This document shows positions 52,568-61,154 of a stretch of 64,000 nucleotides of DNA, one piece after another. Source of the DNA: CAKSNH01 sp964422725 (lineage in GTDB: Bacteria > Bacillota > Clostridia > UBA1381); assembly GCA_964422725.1 (NCBI GenBank), contig CAYRCC010000005.1:8068-72067 (forward strand), written 5' to 3'. Position 1 is the first letter of the stretch; every line of letters begins with the position of its first letter. The notes under the pieces were generated by a model. That model searched no databases. It was not told the origin of the DNA and worked only from the letters and a program-made list of their open reading frames with translations. The position numbers and the translations under genes were made by a program.

Positions 52568-54151
52568 ATGAAATTATCATATTCGGGCTTGAAGGAGCAG
52601 AGTGAATGGACGAAAAAGGGTATCAGACTGCCGCAGTTTGATATTGAGAGTATGAAAAGAGAAACCGCGGAAAATCCGGAGTGGATACATTTTGGCGGCG
52701 GTAACATTTTTAGGGGATTTATCGGTTCGATTGCTCAGAAACTGCTAAATGTCGGAGCGATGAAAACAGGCATTGTTGCGGCGGAAAGCTTTGATTTTGA
52801 CATTATAGATAAAATCTACAAGCCGTATGACAATCTGACACTGAATGTGATGATGGGCAAAAATTCAAATTTGGATACGGAGGTTCTGGGAGCGGTTGCG
52901 CAGAGCCTTAAAGCAAGCGATTACGATAAGCTGTATGAAATTGCAAAAAAGCCGTCGCTGAAAATGATAAGCTTTACAATAACGGAAAAAGGCTATGCGG
53001 TAACGGACGTTAACGGTAAGCTTGTGAAAATAGTGCAAAGCGATATCGAAAACGGCACAAAAGAGCCCAAACATACAATGAGTATTGTTGCCGCTATGCT
53101 GTACGAACGCTTTAAAAGCTGTGCCGCACCGCTTGCGGTTGTGAGTATGGACAACTGTTCACACAACGGCGAAAAACTGAAAAACGGTGTTATGACGGTT
53201 GTAAAAGCGTGGAACGAAAACGGTACTGCGGAAAGCGGATTTGTCGACTATGTCGAAAATAAGGTATCGTTCCCGTGGAGTATGATTGATAAAATCACAC
53301 CGCGTCCGGACGATACAATCCGCGCAAGACTGGAGGAGCTTGGTGTGGAGAATATGGGTGCTGTCGTGACGGATAAAAATACATATATTGCACCGTTTGT
53401 AAACGCTGAAATCCCGGAGTATCTTGTGATCGAGGACGCTTTTCCGAACGGCAGACCGCCGTTTGAAAAAGCCGGCGTGTATATGACAACACGCGAAACG
53501 GTGAATAAAGCCGAAACTATGAAGGTTACAACCTGCCTTAATCCGCTGCACACCGGACTTGCCGTATTCGGCTGTCTTTTGGGGTATACGGCGATATGGG
53601 AAGAAATGCGCGATGAACAGCTTTCGCGGTTGGTTGACCGAATTGCCGAGGAGGGTATGAAGGTTGTTATAAATCCTGAAATAATCAATCCGTCGGAGTT
53701 TGTGCAAGAGGTGATAAACGAAAGACTGCCTAATCCGTATATACCGGATGCGCCGCAAAGAATTGCCACAGATACGTCGCAGAAAATACCTGTGCGTTAC
53801 GGAGAAACGATAAAAGCATACATTAACTCGGATAGTCTTGATGTCAAGAGTCTTAACGCGATACCTATGGTTATTGCCGGCTGGCTAAGATATTTGCTCG
53901 CGGTTGACGATGACGGCAAGGAGTTTGTGCCGAGCGGCGACCCTATGCTGGCACTGATGCGGGAAAAGCTTTGCGGTATAGAACTCGGCAAGCCTGAAAG
54001 TGTAGGGGATAAGCTTAAAGCTGTGCTTGCAAATGAAGTATTGTTCGGAGTGGATTTGTATAAGGCAGGACTCGGCGAGAAGGTTGAAAATTATTTTATG
54101 CTTATGCTTAAAGACAGAGGCGCGGTAAGAGAGACTTTGAAGAGTTTATAA
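52568..54151 (+). CDS. uxuB: Fructuronate reductase (mannitol dehydrogenase family)
   Basis: The enzyme reduces D-fructuronate, formed from glucuronate, to mannonate with NADH. The 527-residue protein has the family's nucleotide site in WIHFGGGNIFRGFIGSIAQK, then SMDNCSHNGEKLKNGVMTVV, FPWSMIDKITPRPDD and KVTTCLNPLHTGLAVFGCLL. GAAAGGAAAG precedes the ATG. Placement between the glucuronidase gene and uxuA favours this substrate over other members of the family such as altronate or mannitol dehydrogenases. Confidence 0.88.
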   Translation: MKLSYSGLKEQSEWTKKGIRLPQFDIESMKRETAENPEWIHFGGGNIFRGFIGSIAQKLLNVGAMKTGIVAAESFDFDIIDKIYKPYDNLTLNVMMGKNSNLDTEVLGAVAQSLKASDYDKLYEIAKKPSLKMISFTITEKGYAVTDVNGKLVKIVQSDIENGTKEPKHTMSIVAAMLYERFKSCAAPLAVVSMDNCSHNGEKLKNGVMTVVKAWNENGTAESGFVDYVENKVSFPWSMIDKITPRPDDTIRARLEELGVENMGAVVTDKNTYIAPFVNAEIPEYLVIEDAFPNGRPPFEKAGVYMTTRETVNKAETMKVTTCLNPLHTGLAVFGCLLGYTAIWEEMRDEQLSRLVDRIAEEGMKVVINPEIINPSEFVQEVINERLPNPYIPDAPQRIATDTSQKIPVRYGETIKAYINSDSLDVKSLNAIPMVIAGWLRYLLAVDDDGKEFVPSGDPMLALMREKLCGIELGKPESVGDKLKAVLANEVLFGVDLYKAGLGEKVENYFMLMLKDRGAVRETLKSL

Positions 54152-54168
54152 ACGGAGGGAATACGATT

Positions 54169-55233
54169 ATGAAAATGACAATGCGTTATTACGGAAAAGA
54201 TTATGACAGCGTTACTTTGGAACAGTTAAGACAAATACGGTATGTTGAGGGACTCATAAGCACGCTGTATTATAAACAGGCGGGAGAGCTGTGGTCACGC
54301 GATGAGATTGCCGCGCTCAAAAAGGAAATTTCGGACGGCGGTCTTGAGCTTTCGGGTATTGAAAGCGTGAATATACACGATTCTATTAAAATCGGAAGTC
54401 CGGACAGGGATATGTATATAGAAAACTATATTAAAACGCTTGAAAACCTCGGCGAGGAGGGTATAGACCTTGTGTGCTATAACTTTATGCCTGTGTTTGA
54501 CTGGACTCGCAGTGACCTCGCAAAACCTCGCAAAGACGGTTCAACAGTGCTTGCGTATGACCAAAAGGTGATTGACCGAATTGATCCGGACAGAATTTTT
54601 GAAAGTATGGAAAAAATGTCAAACGGATTTGTGATGCCTGGTTGGGAGCCGGAGCGGCTTGCGAAGATAAAGGAGTTGTTTGACGCGTATGCCGATGTGG
54701 ATGCGGAAAAACTATTTAAAAATCTTGTGTATTTTTTGAACGCTATTATGCCGACGTGTGAGAAATACGGAATCAAAATGGCAATTCACCCTGATGACCC
54801 GTCGTGGAGCGTGTTTGGACTTTCAAGAATTATTACAAGCAAGGAAGGACTTGTAAAGCTTATCGAGGCTGTACCGAGCGTGTATAACGGCGTAACGCTG
54901 TGTACGGGGTCGTTGGGTTCAAACAAGGATAATGACCTTGTGGATATAATTCACGCACTTAAAGGAAGAATACATTTTGCACATATCCGCAATATTTTGC
55001 ATACAGGCGAGGGTACATTTGAAGAGGCGTGTCATTTGAGTGCAGACGGTTCGTATGACCTTGCGGCAATTGTGAAAGCACTTTATGATGATGGATTTGA
55101 CGGAGTTATCCGTCCGGACCACGGCAGAATGTTGTGGGGCGAAAAGGCAATGCCGGGTTACGGACTTTATGACAGAGCACTGGGTGCGGCGTATTTGTGC
55201 GGCTTGTGGGAAATGGTGTCGAAAAACGGATAA
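54169..55233 (+). CDS. uxuA: Mannonate dehydratase
   Basis: The enzyme dehydrates D-mannonate to 2-keto-3-deoxygluconate. The 354-residue protein is a TIM barrel with CYNFMPVFDWTRSDLAKPRK, MAIHPDDPSW (metal site), VTLCTGSLGS, RIHFAHIRNI and VIRPDHGRMLWGEKAMPGYG, all characteristic of UxuA. GGAGG precedes the ATG. Glucuronate isomerase, KDG kinase and aldolase genes are not in the window. A terminator follows. Confidence 0.95.
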   Translation: MKMTMRYYGKDYDSVTLEQLRQIRYVEGLISTLYYKQAGELWSRDEIAALKKEISDGGLELSGIESVNIHDSIKIGSPDRDMYIENYIKTLENLGEEGIDLVCYNFMPVFDWTRSDLAKPRKDGSTVLAYDQKVIDRIDPDRIFESMEKMSNGFVMPGWEPERLAKIKELFDAYADVDAEKLFKNLVYFLNAIMPTCEKYGIKMAIHPDDPSWSVFGLSRIITSKEGLVKLIEAVPSVYNGVTLCTGSLGSNKDNDLVDIIHALKGRIHFAHIRNILHTGEGTFEEACHLSADGSYDLAAIVKALYDDGFDGVIRPDHGRMLWGEKAMPGYGLYDRALGAAYLCGLWEMVSKNG

Positions 55234-55281
55234 TAAAGCGGATTTGCTGAATTTAGATATATTCCAATAGCGATGAAAATT

Positions 55282-55324
55282 TTCGGGAGCGTAATTGTTT
55301 TGAGTGCGCTTCCGAATTTTTTTT
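55282..55324 (+). terminator. Rho-independent terminator of uronate cluster
   Basis: TTCGGGAGCG (55282-55291) pairs with CGCTTCCGAA (55307-55316) with one G-U pair, and eight Ts follow. Confidence 0.88.
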
Positions 55325-55385
55325 AAAATATTTTGTAACGAATGGTTGTTTTCAAAGTCTAATAGGTGACGGGAGGTGAAAAAGT

Positions 55386-55859
55386 GTGCGTGATTTTGAT
55401 GAAATATATGCCGAATATTTTTCGATGGTTTATAAATTTGTGATGGCACTTTGCCAAAATCAGTCATTGGCAGAGGAAGTTACACAGGAAACATTTTTCA
55501 GAGCGTTAAAAAGTATAGACAGCTTTAAGGGTAATTGCAAGATTGGAACGTGGCTTTGCCGAATTGCGAGAAACGTTTATTTTGATTATTCAAAAAAGCA
55601 CAAATTGAAGGCTGATTATCCGATTGAAGAAATTGTTTCGGCGGAAAATATTGAGGATAAGTTTTCCGATAAGGAAACAGCTTATGAGGTACATAAGGCA
55701 CTGCATAAGCTGAGAGAGCCGTACAAGGAGGTTTTTCATTTGCGTGCGTTCGGTGAACTTTCGTTTTCGCAGATTGCGGCATTATTCTCAAAAACGGAAA
55801 GCTGGGCGAGAGTTACCTATTACAGAGCAAAAGTGTTGATAAAGGAGGATTTACAATGA
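55386..55859 (+). CDS. ECF-type RNA polymerase sigma factor
   Basis: The 157-residue protein has sigma-70 region 2 (YFSMVYKFVMALCQNQSLAE, TFFRALKSIDSFKGNCKIGT, WLCRIARNVYFDYSKKHK) and region 4 (HKLREPYKEVFHLRAFGELS, FSQIAALFSKTESWARVTYY). Region 3 is absent, as in ECF factors. The GTG start has GGAGG 9 nt upstream. Its stop overlaps the start of the anti-sigma gene by 4 bp, so the two are coupled. Confidence 0.92.
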   Translation: MRDFDEIYAEYFSMVYKFVMALCQNQSLAEEVTQETFFRALKSIDSFKGNCKIGTWLCRIARNVYFDYSKKHKLKADYPIEEIVSAENIEDKFSDKETAYEVHKALHKLREPYKEVFHLRAFGELSFSQIAALFSKTESWARVTYYRAKVLIKEDLQ

Positions 55860-56521
55860 TGTACCCTTGTGAAATTATAAGAGATTTACTGCCGCTTTAT
55901 ATTGACGATGTATGCAGTGAAGAAAGCGGACAAGCGGTAAAACAGCATCTGGGGGAGTGCGGACAATGCAGAAATTATTATAAGACAATGCAGACTGCCG
56001 AGGCTTTTTCAAAGGCAGAAAACAACGATTCGGAGGAAATGAAAATGGCGGACAGCTTAAAAAAAGTAAAATCAAAGATTAATAAGAAAATAAGAAATGT
56101 TATTATAGGTGCGGCAGCGGCGGTTTTGGTGCTTACAGCCGGATTTCAAGTGCTGTTAAACGTACCGATTATGAAAATCGACAAAAGTGAGGTTAAGGTT
56201 TCGGCTGAGGTTTATACGGCTGAGGAGTTTGCCCGTACTTTGAAAGCAGACAGCAACGCGGATATGCAGACACCTGCCGTAGAGGATATTGATGTGGGTG
56301 ACGGCTTTGTAACGGTGATTACCACAAGCTCGGATTACTTTTTGAGGAATATTCGTTGGGAAATAAAAGATGATACAATATATATTTCAGCATTTAAGAC
56401 AACGGTTTTGAATAACAAAGCAAAAGGTTACCAAAGAACAATGACATCGCCGGAGTTTAGGAAGATTAACAAAATTGTGTTTGACGAAAAAGGCGAACAA
56501 ACAGTGCTCTGGGAAAGATAA
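55856..56521 (+). CDS. Anti-sigma factor with zinc-finger domain
   Basis: The 221-residue protein begins with a zinc-binding anti-sigma domain (MYPCEIIRDLLPLYIDDVCS and VKQHLGECGQCRNYYKTM with HxxxCxxC), which holds its partner sigma factor. A membrane helix at about residues 80-105 (VIIGAAAAVLVLTAGFQVLL) leads to an extracytoplasmic domain of about 115 residues without a clear fold. It resembles the YlaD/RsiW-like group. The signal it senses is unknown. Confidence 0.85.
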   Translation: MMYPCEIIRDLLPLYIDDVCSEESGQAVKQHLGECGQCRNYYKTMQTAEAFSKAENNDSEEMKMADSLKKVKSKINKKIRNVIIGAAAAVLVLTAGFQVLLNVPIMKIDKSEVKVSAEVYTAEEFARTLKADSNADMQTPAVEDIDVGDGFVTVITTSSDYFLRNIRWEIKDDTIYISAFKTTVLNNKAKGYQRTMTSPEFRKINKIVFDEKGEQTVLWER

Positions 56522-56570
56522 CGAGAATAAGAGGTTTGCTGCCTGCAGATTGTGAAAATTCAAGACCGTA

Positions 56571-56657
56571 ATGAATGACAACGGCTGCGAAAACCTTGGT
56601 TTTGAGAAAATAGAATATTGTGCATTTACAAGCGAAAAACGAACAAAGGAGTATTAA
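56571..56657 (+). CDS. Possible 28-residue peptide or gene remnant
   Basis: A frame with ATG at 56571 reads MNDNGCENLGFEKIEYCAFT and ends SEKRTKEY. There is no ribosome site before it, and a GGAG near its end serves nothing visible. It may be the tail of a decayed gene after the anti-sigma gene. The 265-bp gap holds only this and the terminator. Confidence 0.2.
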   Translation: MNDNGCENLGFEKIEYCAFTSEKRTKEY

Positions 56658-56674
56658 TTTTAGCTCTGTTACCA

Positions 56675-56732
56675 AAGAACCTCCCTGACAAAAATCGTTT
56701 CTGCCGAAATTTTCATCAAGGAGGTTCTTTTT
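56675..56732 (+). terminator. Rho-independent terminator after sigma/anti-sigma pair
   Basis: AAGAACCTCC (56675-56684) pairs with GGAGGTTCTT (56720-56729) and runs into TTTTT; an inner AAAATCG/CGAAATTTT pairing is possible. Confidence 0.85.
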
Positions 56733-56786
56733 ATAACTATTTACATCACGCTTTCGGCAGTGTATAGCATTTTGCGGCAATATGAA

Positions 56787-57554
56787 TTATTCTATACCGA
56801 AACATTTCATACCGTTTAACATTGTTGCTTCTTCAATTGCTTTTGCGGTTGTAGCGCGTATTTCGGCAATTCTCTGTGCAACATATGGCAGATAAACAGA
56901 ACAATTGCGTTTACCGCGAAACGGTACGGGGGTAAGATACGGCGCATCGGTTTCCAAAAGCAGCATATCAAGCGGTACATATTTTGCGGCTTCGACAGGT
57001 TTTACCGCGTTTTTGAAAGTGACCGAGCCGCCGAACGCTACATACATACCCAGATTAAGTACATCGCGCGCCATTTCCGTACTGCCCGAAAAACAATGCA
57101 GTACACCGCCGACTTCCTCCGCGTGACACGCACGCAGTATATCAACAGTATCTTTATGTGCCTCTCTGTCATGCACTATAATAGGCAGTCTAAGCTCTTT
57201 GGCAAGCTCTATCTGCCGCGCAAACCATTGCCGCTGTACGTCGCGCGGCGAATCGTCGTAGTGATAGTCAAGCCCGATTTCGCCGATTGCTTTTACTTTG
57301 TCGTGCTTTGAATAATTTTTCAAAATATCCATATCGTTTTCGGTAAGACCGGCAATATCCGATGGGTGCACCCCGACGGCGGCATATATGAAATCGTATT
57401 TGTCCGCAAGGGCAATTATCGAATCAAGCTCGTCCATAGCGGCGCAGGCATTCATTATTTTTCCTACGTTATTTTCCCGCATTGAACTCAACAGCTCACA
57501 GCGGTCATCATCAAATTGTTTGTCATTGTAATGGGCGTGTGTATCAAAAAACAT
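56787..57554 (-). CDS. TatD-family metal-dependent hydrolase/DNase
   Basis: The 255-residue protein has the metal motif DTHAHYND at the start (His6, His8), AIGEIGLDYHYDDSPRD with the bridging Glu, PIIVHDREAHKDT, GGVLHCFSG and LLLETDAPYLTP. TatD enzymes are 3'-5' exonucleases active on DNA and RNA. It is 2 bp from the CPBP protease gene upstream and closes the minus-strand run, facing the sigma/anti-sigma terminator. Confidence 0.93.
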   Translation of the reverse strand: MFFDTHAHYNDKQFDDDRCELLSSMRENNVGKIMNACAAMDELDSIIALADKYDFIYAAVGVHPSDIAGLTENDMDILKNYSKHDKVKAIGEIGLDYHYDDSPRDVQRQWFARQIELAKELRLPIIVHDREAHKDTVDILRACHAEEVGGVLHCFSGSTEMARDVLNLGMYVAFGGSVTFKNAVKPVEAAKYVPLDMLLLETDAPYLTPVPFRGKRNCSVYLPYVAQRIAEIRATTAKAIEEATMLNGMKCFGIE

Positions 57555-57556
57555 AT

Positions 57557-58516
57557 TTACTCTCCAATTCCGCTTTCTTTGATTAAAGAAGCCATTTCAC
57601 TTTGCATTTCGCCGGTACGTATTCTATTTATAACAAGTGCGGTGTGAAATACCGCAAATACGGTTATGCAGAGTATCAGACCGACCGATATTCCGGCTTT
57701 GCACACAGGCTTGAAAATAATCCTGTGCGCAGATGATTTATACAGCTTTGTAAAACCCCATATAAGAAACGGAAACGCAATAAACAGCAGAAGTGCACAG
57801 ACTGCCAATGCCGCATCGGGTAAAAGCTCTTTTTCCGTCAGAATTATCATAATGAAGCTTGCCGCGTTGTTTACCGAATGCATAATCATACTCGGAAAAA
57901 CAGAACCTGTCACCTTTCTGATTATTCCGAAAAGTATTCCCACAAAAAGCAGCGCGACAAATGACTGCATAGAAAAATGCATAATCGCAAACGCCGCACC
58001 GCTTGCCAACACTTCGGTCGCCACACCGTATTTTTCAAGATATTTCATCATAATACCGCGGCATAAAATTTCTTCAAGTATCGGTGCAAGCACACACAGC
58101 GATATTATCATCTGTGCAAAACCGACTGCTGTTGACGGTGTGGTAATTCCTTGGTCGGGAGAACCGAATAATATAGTGCCGAGCAGTGATAAGTGCAGTG
58201 TCATACACGTTGCAAAATACTGTGCACTCATAGGCAGAACAATCAAAAAAGGCAAAAGCAACGGCTTAAAACCCGAAAAACCCAGTGCCGATAATGTATT
58301 TTCGTTTTCGTTTAAATATTTCTTTTTCATCAGAATTATTCCGAGCACGCACGGAATAATCAATAAAAACTCACCTGTCATAAGTGCGCCGTATTCGCCG
58401 CCGAAAAAGTCCGGAAACAAACCGATCACAAATGACGAGGCTATAATAATTATAATCGTTATGAAAGTAAGCCACCATACATTTTGAAATCCTCTATATT
58501 TTGCCACAATCAACAA
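57557..58516 (-). CDS. CPBP-family intramembrane metalloprotease
   Basis: The 319-residue protein has about eight membrane segments. Its catalytic motifs are LAPILEEILCRGIMMKYLEK (EExxxR), SGAAFAIMHFSMQSFVALLF (FxxxH) and SMIMHSVNNAASF (HxxxN). CPBP (Abi) proteins are Rce1-like proteases linked to bacteriocin immunity or processing, but many are housekeeping. The start is uncertain: a TTG at 58516 overlaps the upstream gene by 23 bp, and a GTG at 58507 is possible; neither has a strong ribosome site. Confidence 0.85.
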   Translation of the reverse strand: MLIVAKYRGFQNVWWLTFITIIIIIASSFVIGLFPDFFGGEYGALMTGEFLLIIPCVLGIILMKKKYLNENENTLSALGFSGFKPLLLPFLIVLPMSAQYFATCMTLHLSLLGTILFGSPDQGITTPSTAVGFAQMIISLCVLAPILEEILCRGIMMKYLEKYGVATEVLASGAAFAIMHFSMQSFVALLFVGILFGIIRKVTGSVFPSMIMHSVNNAASFIMIILTEKELLPDAALAVCALLLFIAFPFLIWGFTKLYKSSAHRIIFKPVCKAGISVGLILCITVFAVFHTALVINRIRTGEMQSEMASLIKESGIGE

Positions 58517-59069
58517 TCTCGCTTTCCGTTATAATAAAGTCCATAGGAACGTCGTGCTGTTCGGTGCAGACCCTTTCGACAAGCTGGAAATCATAGCAAA
58601 GTGCCGTTTTTACGGCGTTAAGCCTGCAGAACAGTCTATCGTAATACCCCTTGCCGTAACCTATTCTTCCGCCGTTTCTGTCAAATACAAGTCCCGGCAC
58701 TGCCGCAACATCTATATCACAGTCCTCGCACGGAATTATCAGCTTAGGCTCCAAAATACCGAAAGCTCCCTCCTTTAAACAGTCAAGACTGTCAATATAA
58801 GAGAGCGTAAGGGTATTGGTTTTTGTATCGGTTATCGGAACGGCTGTTTTTTTGCCGTCCGCAAGTGCGGCTTTTATTGCGTTAAAGGTGTCTGCCTCAT
58901 TTTTGGCGGACAGATAAAAAAGTATAGTCGATGCGCTTTTATAGAAGTCAGTGCCGAGAAACAACTCGGTAATACTGCGGCTTTTTTTTGCACACTCATC
59001 TGCCGTCATAGCATTTCTTATTTTTCTTATTTGAGCTCTTTGAAGATTTTTTTCGTTTTCCATAATCAA
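58494..59069 (-). CDS. 5-formyltetrahydrofolate cyclo-ligase
   Basis: The enzyme turns 5-formyl-THF into 5,10-methenyl-THF with ATP. The 191-residue protein shows LQRAQIRKIRNAMTADECAK at the start, TILFYLSAKNEADT, the ATP-binding VFDRNGGRIGYGKGYYDRLF, and ALCYDFQLVERVCTEQHDVP near the end. It overlaps the DJ-1 gene upstream by 4 bp and the protease gene downstream by 23 bp. It links with the folate-using genes elsewhere in the window. Confidence 0.93.
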   Translation of the reverse strand: MIMENEKNLQRAQIRKIRNAMTADECAKKSRSITELFLGTDFYKSASTILFYLSAKNEADTFNAIKAALADGKKTAVPITDTKTNTLTLSYIDSLDCLKEGAFGILEPKLIIPCEDCDIDVAAVPGLVFDRNGGRIGYGKGYYDRLFCRLNAVKTALCYDFQLVERVCTEQHDVPMDFIITESEIVDCGKI

Positions 59070-59599
59070 TACTGCATTGCCGCTTTTATTTTATCGGCAA
59101 GTTTTTTATCGGCAAGCCTTTCGACTATCATAAATCCGAAATCACTTGCCGCGCCGGCACCTTTCGCTGTGATGATTTTTCCGTCGCAAACCGACTTTTC
59201 GCCGGTCAGCACCGCATCTGTCATATATTTTTCATATCCAGGAAAACAGGTGACACGTTTTCCTTTGGTTATACCGCGTTTTCCGAGTATTGACGGTGCA
59301 GCGCAGATTGCCGCAAGGTATTTGTCATTTTCAAGGCAAAAATCAATAAGCTTGTGTACGCGCTCGTCCGAATCGAGATTTTCGTGTCCCGGTCCGCCGG
59401 GAAGAATAAGCATATCTGTATTCTCTTTGATTATACCGTCAAAACCGATATCCGCACCGACTCTGACACCGTGTGCACCGACAGCCGACATTCCGTCAAG
59501 ACCGACAAGCTGTATTTCAAGACCGGCGCGGCGTATAATGTCAAGGGTTTCGATGGTTTCCGTTTCTTCAAAACCGTCTGTAAGCAACATATAAATCAT
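59066..59599 (-). CDS. DJ-1/PfpI-family protein
   Basis: The 177-residue protein has the fold's FEETETIETLDIIRRAG, ADMLILPGGPGHENL-like MLILPGGPGHENLDSDERVH, and the nucleophile elbow YLAAICAAPSILGKRG with the reactive Cys. Relatives include glyoxalase III, deglycase-like and chaperone activities; the precise role is unsettled. Its leader starts with a 20-bp sequence also present before scpB. It overlaps the next gene by 4 bp (ATGA). Confidence 0.9.
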   Translation of the reverse strand: MIYMLLTDGFEETETIETLDIIRRAGLEIQLVGLDGMSAVGAHGVRVGADIGFDGIIKENTDMLILPGGPGHENLDSDERVHKLIDFCLENDKYLAAICAAPSILGKRGITKGKRVTCFPGYEKYMTDAVLTGEKSVCDGKIITAKGAGAASDFGFMIVERLADKKLADKIKAAMQY

Positions 59600-59610
59600 A
59601 GTAATTTCAT

Positions 59611-59630
59611 AGCCTTTCTGTCCGCAAATA
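59611..59630 (-). repeat. 20-bp leader sequence shared with scpB, copy 1
   Basis: AGCCTTTCTGTCCGCAAATA on the plus strand is identical to 60282-60301. On the minus strand it reads TATTTGCGGACAGAAAGGCT, and the AAAGG may be the ribosome site of the DJ-1 gene. Confidence 0.75.
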
Positions 59631-59690
59631 ATTATTGAAAATTTATCCCTGCCCGCGAACCGGCAAGGTATTGATTTGTTACGGTAAATG

Positions 59691-60269
59691 TTAATTTTTT
59701 ATATCATTCACCTGTTCTTCCATAGTAATCTGCTCAAACCTTTCGTTTTCGTTTTTTATATTTTCTCCGACTTCCGGCAAATCTTCGAGAGTGCGCAGTC
59801 CGAACGAACGCAGAAATGTTTGAGTTGTTCCGTAAAGAATTGGTCTGCCCGGTGCGTCCAGTCTGCCGACCTCGTCTATGAGTCCGCGTTCAAGCAGTCT
59901 GTTCACCGCACCGTCACTGTTTACACCGCGTATGTTTTCCACCTGTGTACGGGTTACGGGCTGTTTGTACGCAACAATCGCAAGAACCTCCATAGCCGCG
60001 TTTGATAACGACTGTTTGCGCTGTTCACCGATAATTTCCTGTATATATAAGTAATAATCAGGGCGCGTACACAGTTGATACCCTTCGTCTATGTCGATAA
60101 TCATAAAACCGCGTTTTTGGTTATCATACTCGTACTTCAAAAATTCAACCGCATCTTTGACCGCATTTATTCCGACACCTAAAACCGCCGCCAGTTTAGC
60201 CGTTTTTACCGGTTCGCCGATTGCAAACAAAATCGACTCAATCGCAAATTGTAATTGCTTGCCCTCCAT
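59691..60269 (-). CDS. scpB: Segregation and condensation protein B
   Basis: ScpB joins ScpA and Smc in the condensin that organises and separates chromosomes. The 192-residue protein has two winged-helix domains: KQLQFAIESILFAIGEPVKT at the start, and LAIVAYKQPVTRTQVENIRG with VNSDGAVNRLLERGLIDEVG, then GRPILYGTTQTFLRSFGL. The charged C-terminal tail is extended. The ATG at 60269 is preferred; a GTG at 60281 touches the AAAGG site. It lies 149 bp downstream of scpA. Confidence 0.93.
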   Translation of the reverse strand: MEGKQLQFAIESILFAIGEPVKTAKLAAVLGVGINAVKDAVEFLKYEYDNQKRGFMIIDIDEGYQLCTRPDYYLYIQEIIGEQRKQSLSNAAMEVLAIVAYKQPVTRTQVENIRGVNSDGAVNRLLERGLIDEVGRLDAPGRPILYGTTQTFLRSFGLRTLEDLPEVGENIKNENERFEQITMEEQVNDIKN

Positions 60270-60281
60270 AAAAAGTTCCAC

Positions 60282-60301
60282 AGCCTTTCTGTCCGCAAAT
60301 A
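60282..60301 (-). repeat. 20-bp leader sequence, copy 2, with hairpin before scpB
   Basis: It is identical to 59611-59630. Here GTCCGCA (60291-60297) can also pair with TGCGGAC (60328-60334). The 148-bp gap between scpA and scpB holds no gene. Confidence 0.7.
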
Positions 60302-60417
60302 GTCGCTAAAATTCGGCTGTACCTGTCTGCGGACGGACAAGGCACTGAGCGGAAATTACATCTGTATACATTGTTTGGCAAACGATAAGCAAGCACACCA
60401 CGCTCACAGCAATATCG

Positions 60418-61134
60418 TTATTTGGGAGCTATTATAAAGTCGTTTTCGTTTTCATCGTAATCGGCGGTGATTTTGTTAAGCTTTATCATTTCAAGAATTG
60501 CCAGAAATGTTGCTATTTTTTCCGGCTTTGATTCTTCTTTTCCGAATACTTTTTCCAAGCGTATGCGTTTCATTCGGTTCAATATCGAATAAACCTTTTT
60601 AACCATATCCTCAACCGATACTTTTTCTCTTCCCACTATACCGTAAAACGACTTTTTCGGCGGTGCCGCTCTGCGTTCGCTGCGTTCCTTTATCGTACAC
60701 AATGCGTTCAGCAGCTCGCTTACCGAGTGCTGACGGGTGTATTCGGGTACGGGAAAATTTATTTTTTCCGCACCCTTAAACACCATATACTGTGACCAAA
60801 ATTCGGTTTTTCTGAGTTCCGATGCCTCTTTTTTTACCTTTTGATATTCTGCCAGTCGCTGTGCCAAATCCTCGCGAGGGTCTTCTTCCTCCTCGGCTTC
60901 GGGTTTTGGTAAAAGCATTTTTGATTTGATGTACAAAAGCTGTGCCGCCATTACAAGAAATTCGCTGGAATATTCCAGTTCTATTTCATCAATGTCAATA
61001 ATAGCCTCAAGGTACTGGTCTGTTATTTCGCTTATCGGAATATCATATATATTCACTTTGTTTTTGGAAATCAAATGTAAAAGCAAATCGAGCGGTCCTT
61101 CAAAGCTGTCCAGTTTATATAAAATCTTCTCCAT
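60418..61134 (-). CDS. scpA: Segregation and condensation protein A
   Basis: ScpA is the kleisin subunit that bridges Smc heads. The 238-residue protein has the N-terminal YKLDSFEGPLDLLLHLISKN and VNIYDIPISEITDQYLEAI, an acidic linker (PEAEEEEDPREDLAQRLAEY), and a C-terminal winged helix (VFGKEESKPEKIATFLAILE, MIKLNKITADYDENENDF). AGGA lies 8 nt before the ATG at 61134; an upstream GTG overlaps the M50 stop. Order M50-scpA-scpB is common in Clostridia. Confidence 0.94.
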   Translation of the reverse strand: MEKILYKLDSFEGPLDLLLHLISKNKVNIYDIPISEITDQYLEAIIDIDEIELEYSSEFLVMAAQLLYIKSKMLLPKPEAEEEEDPREDLAQRLAEYQKVKKEASELRKTEFWSQYMVFKGAEKINFPVPEYTRQHSVSELLNALCTIKERSERRAAPPKKSFYGIVGREKVSVEDMVKKVYSILNRMKRIRLEKVFGKEESKPEKIATFLAILEMIKLNKITADYDENENDFIIAPK

Positions 61135-61154
61135 TTTATCTGTCCTGTTCTCAA

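Noticed and set aside
53159..53769. Long antisense frames inside uxuB
   Set aside because: Shadow frames of a well-identified gene with no ribosome site.
57557..58516. Phage-defence (abortive infection) role for the CPBP protein
   Set aside because: CPBP proteins are often labelled Abi, but the neighbours here are housekeeping genes and nothing else suggests defence.
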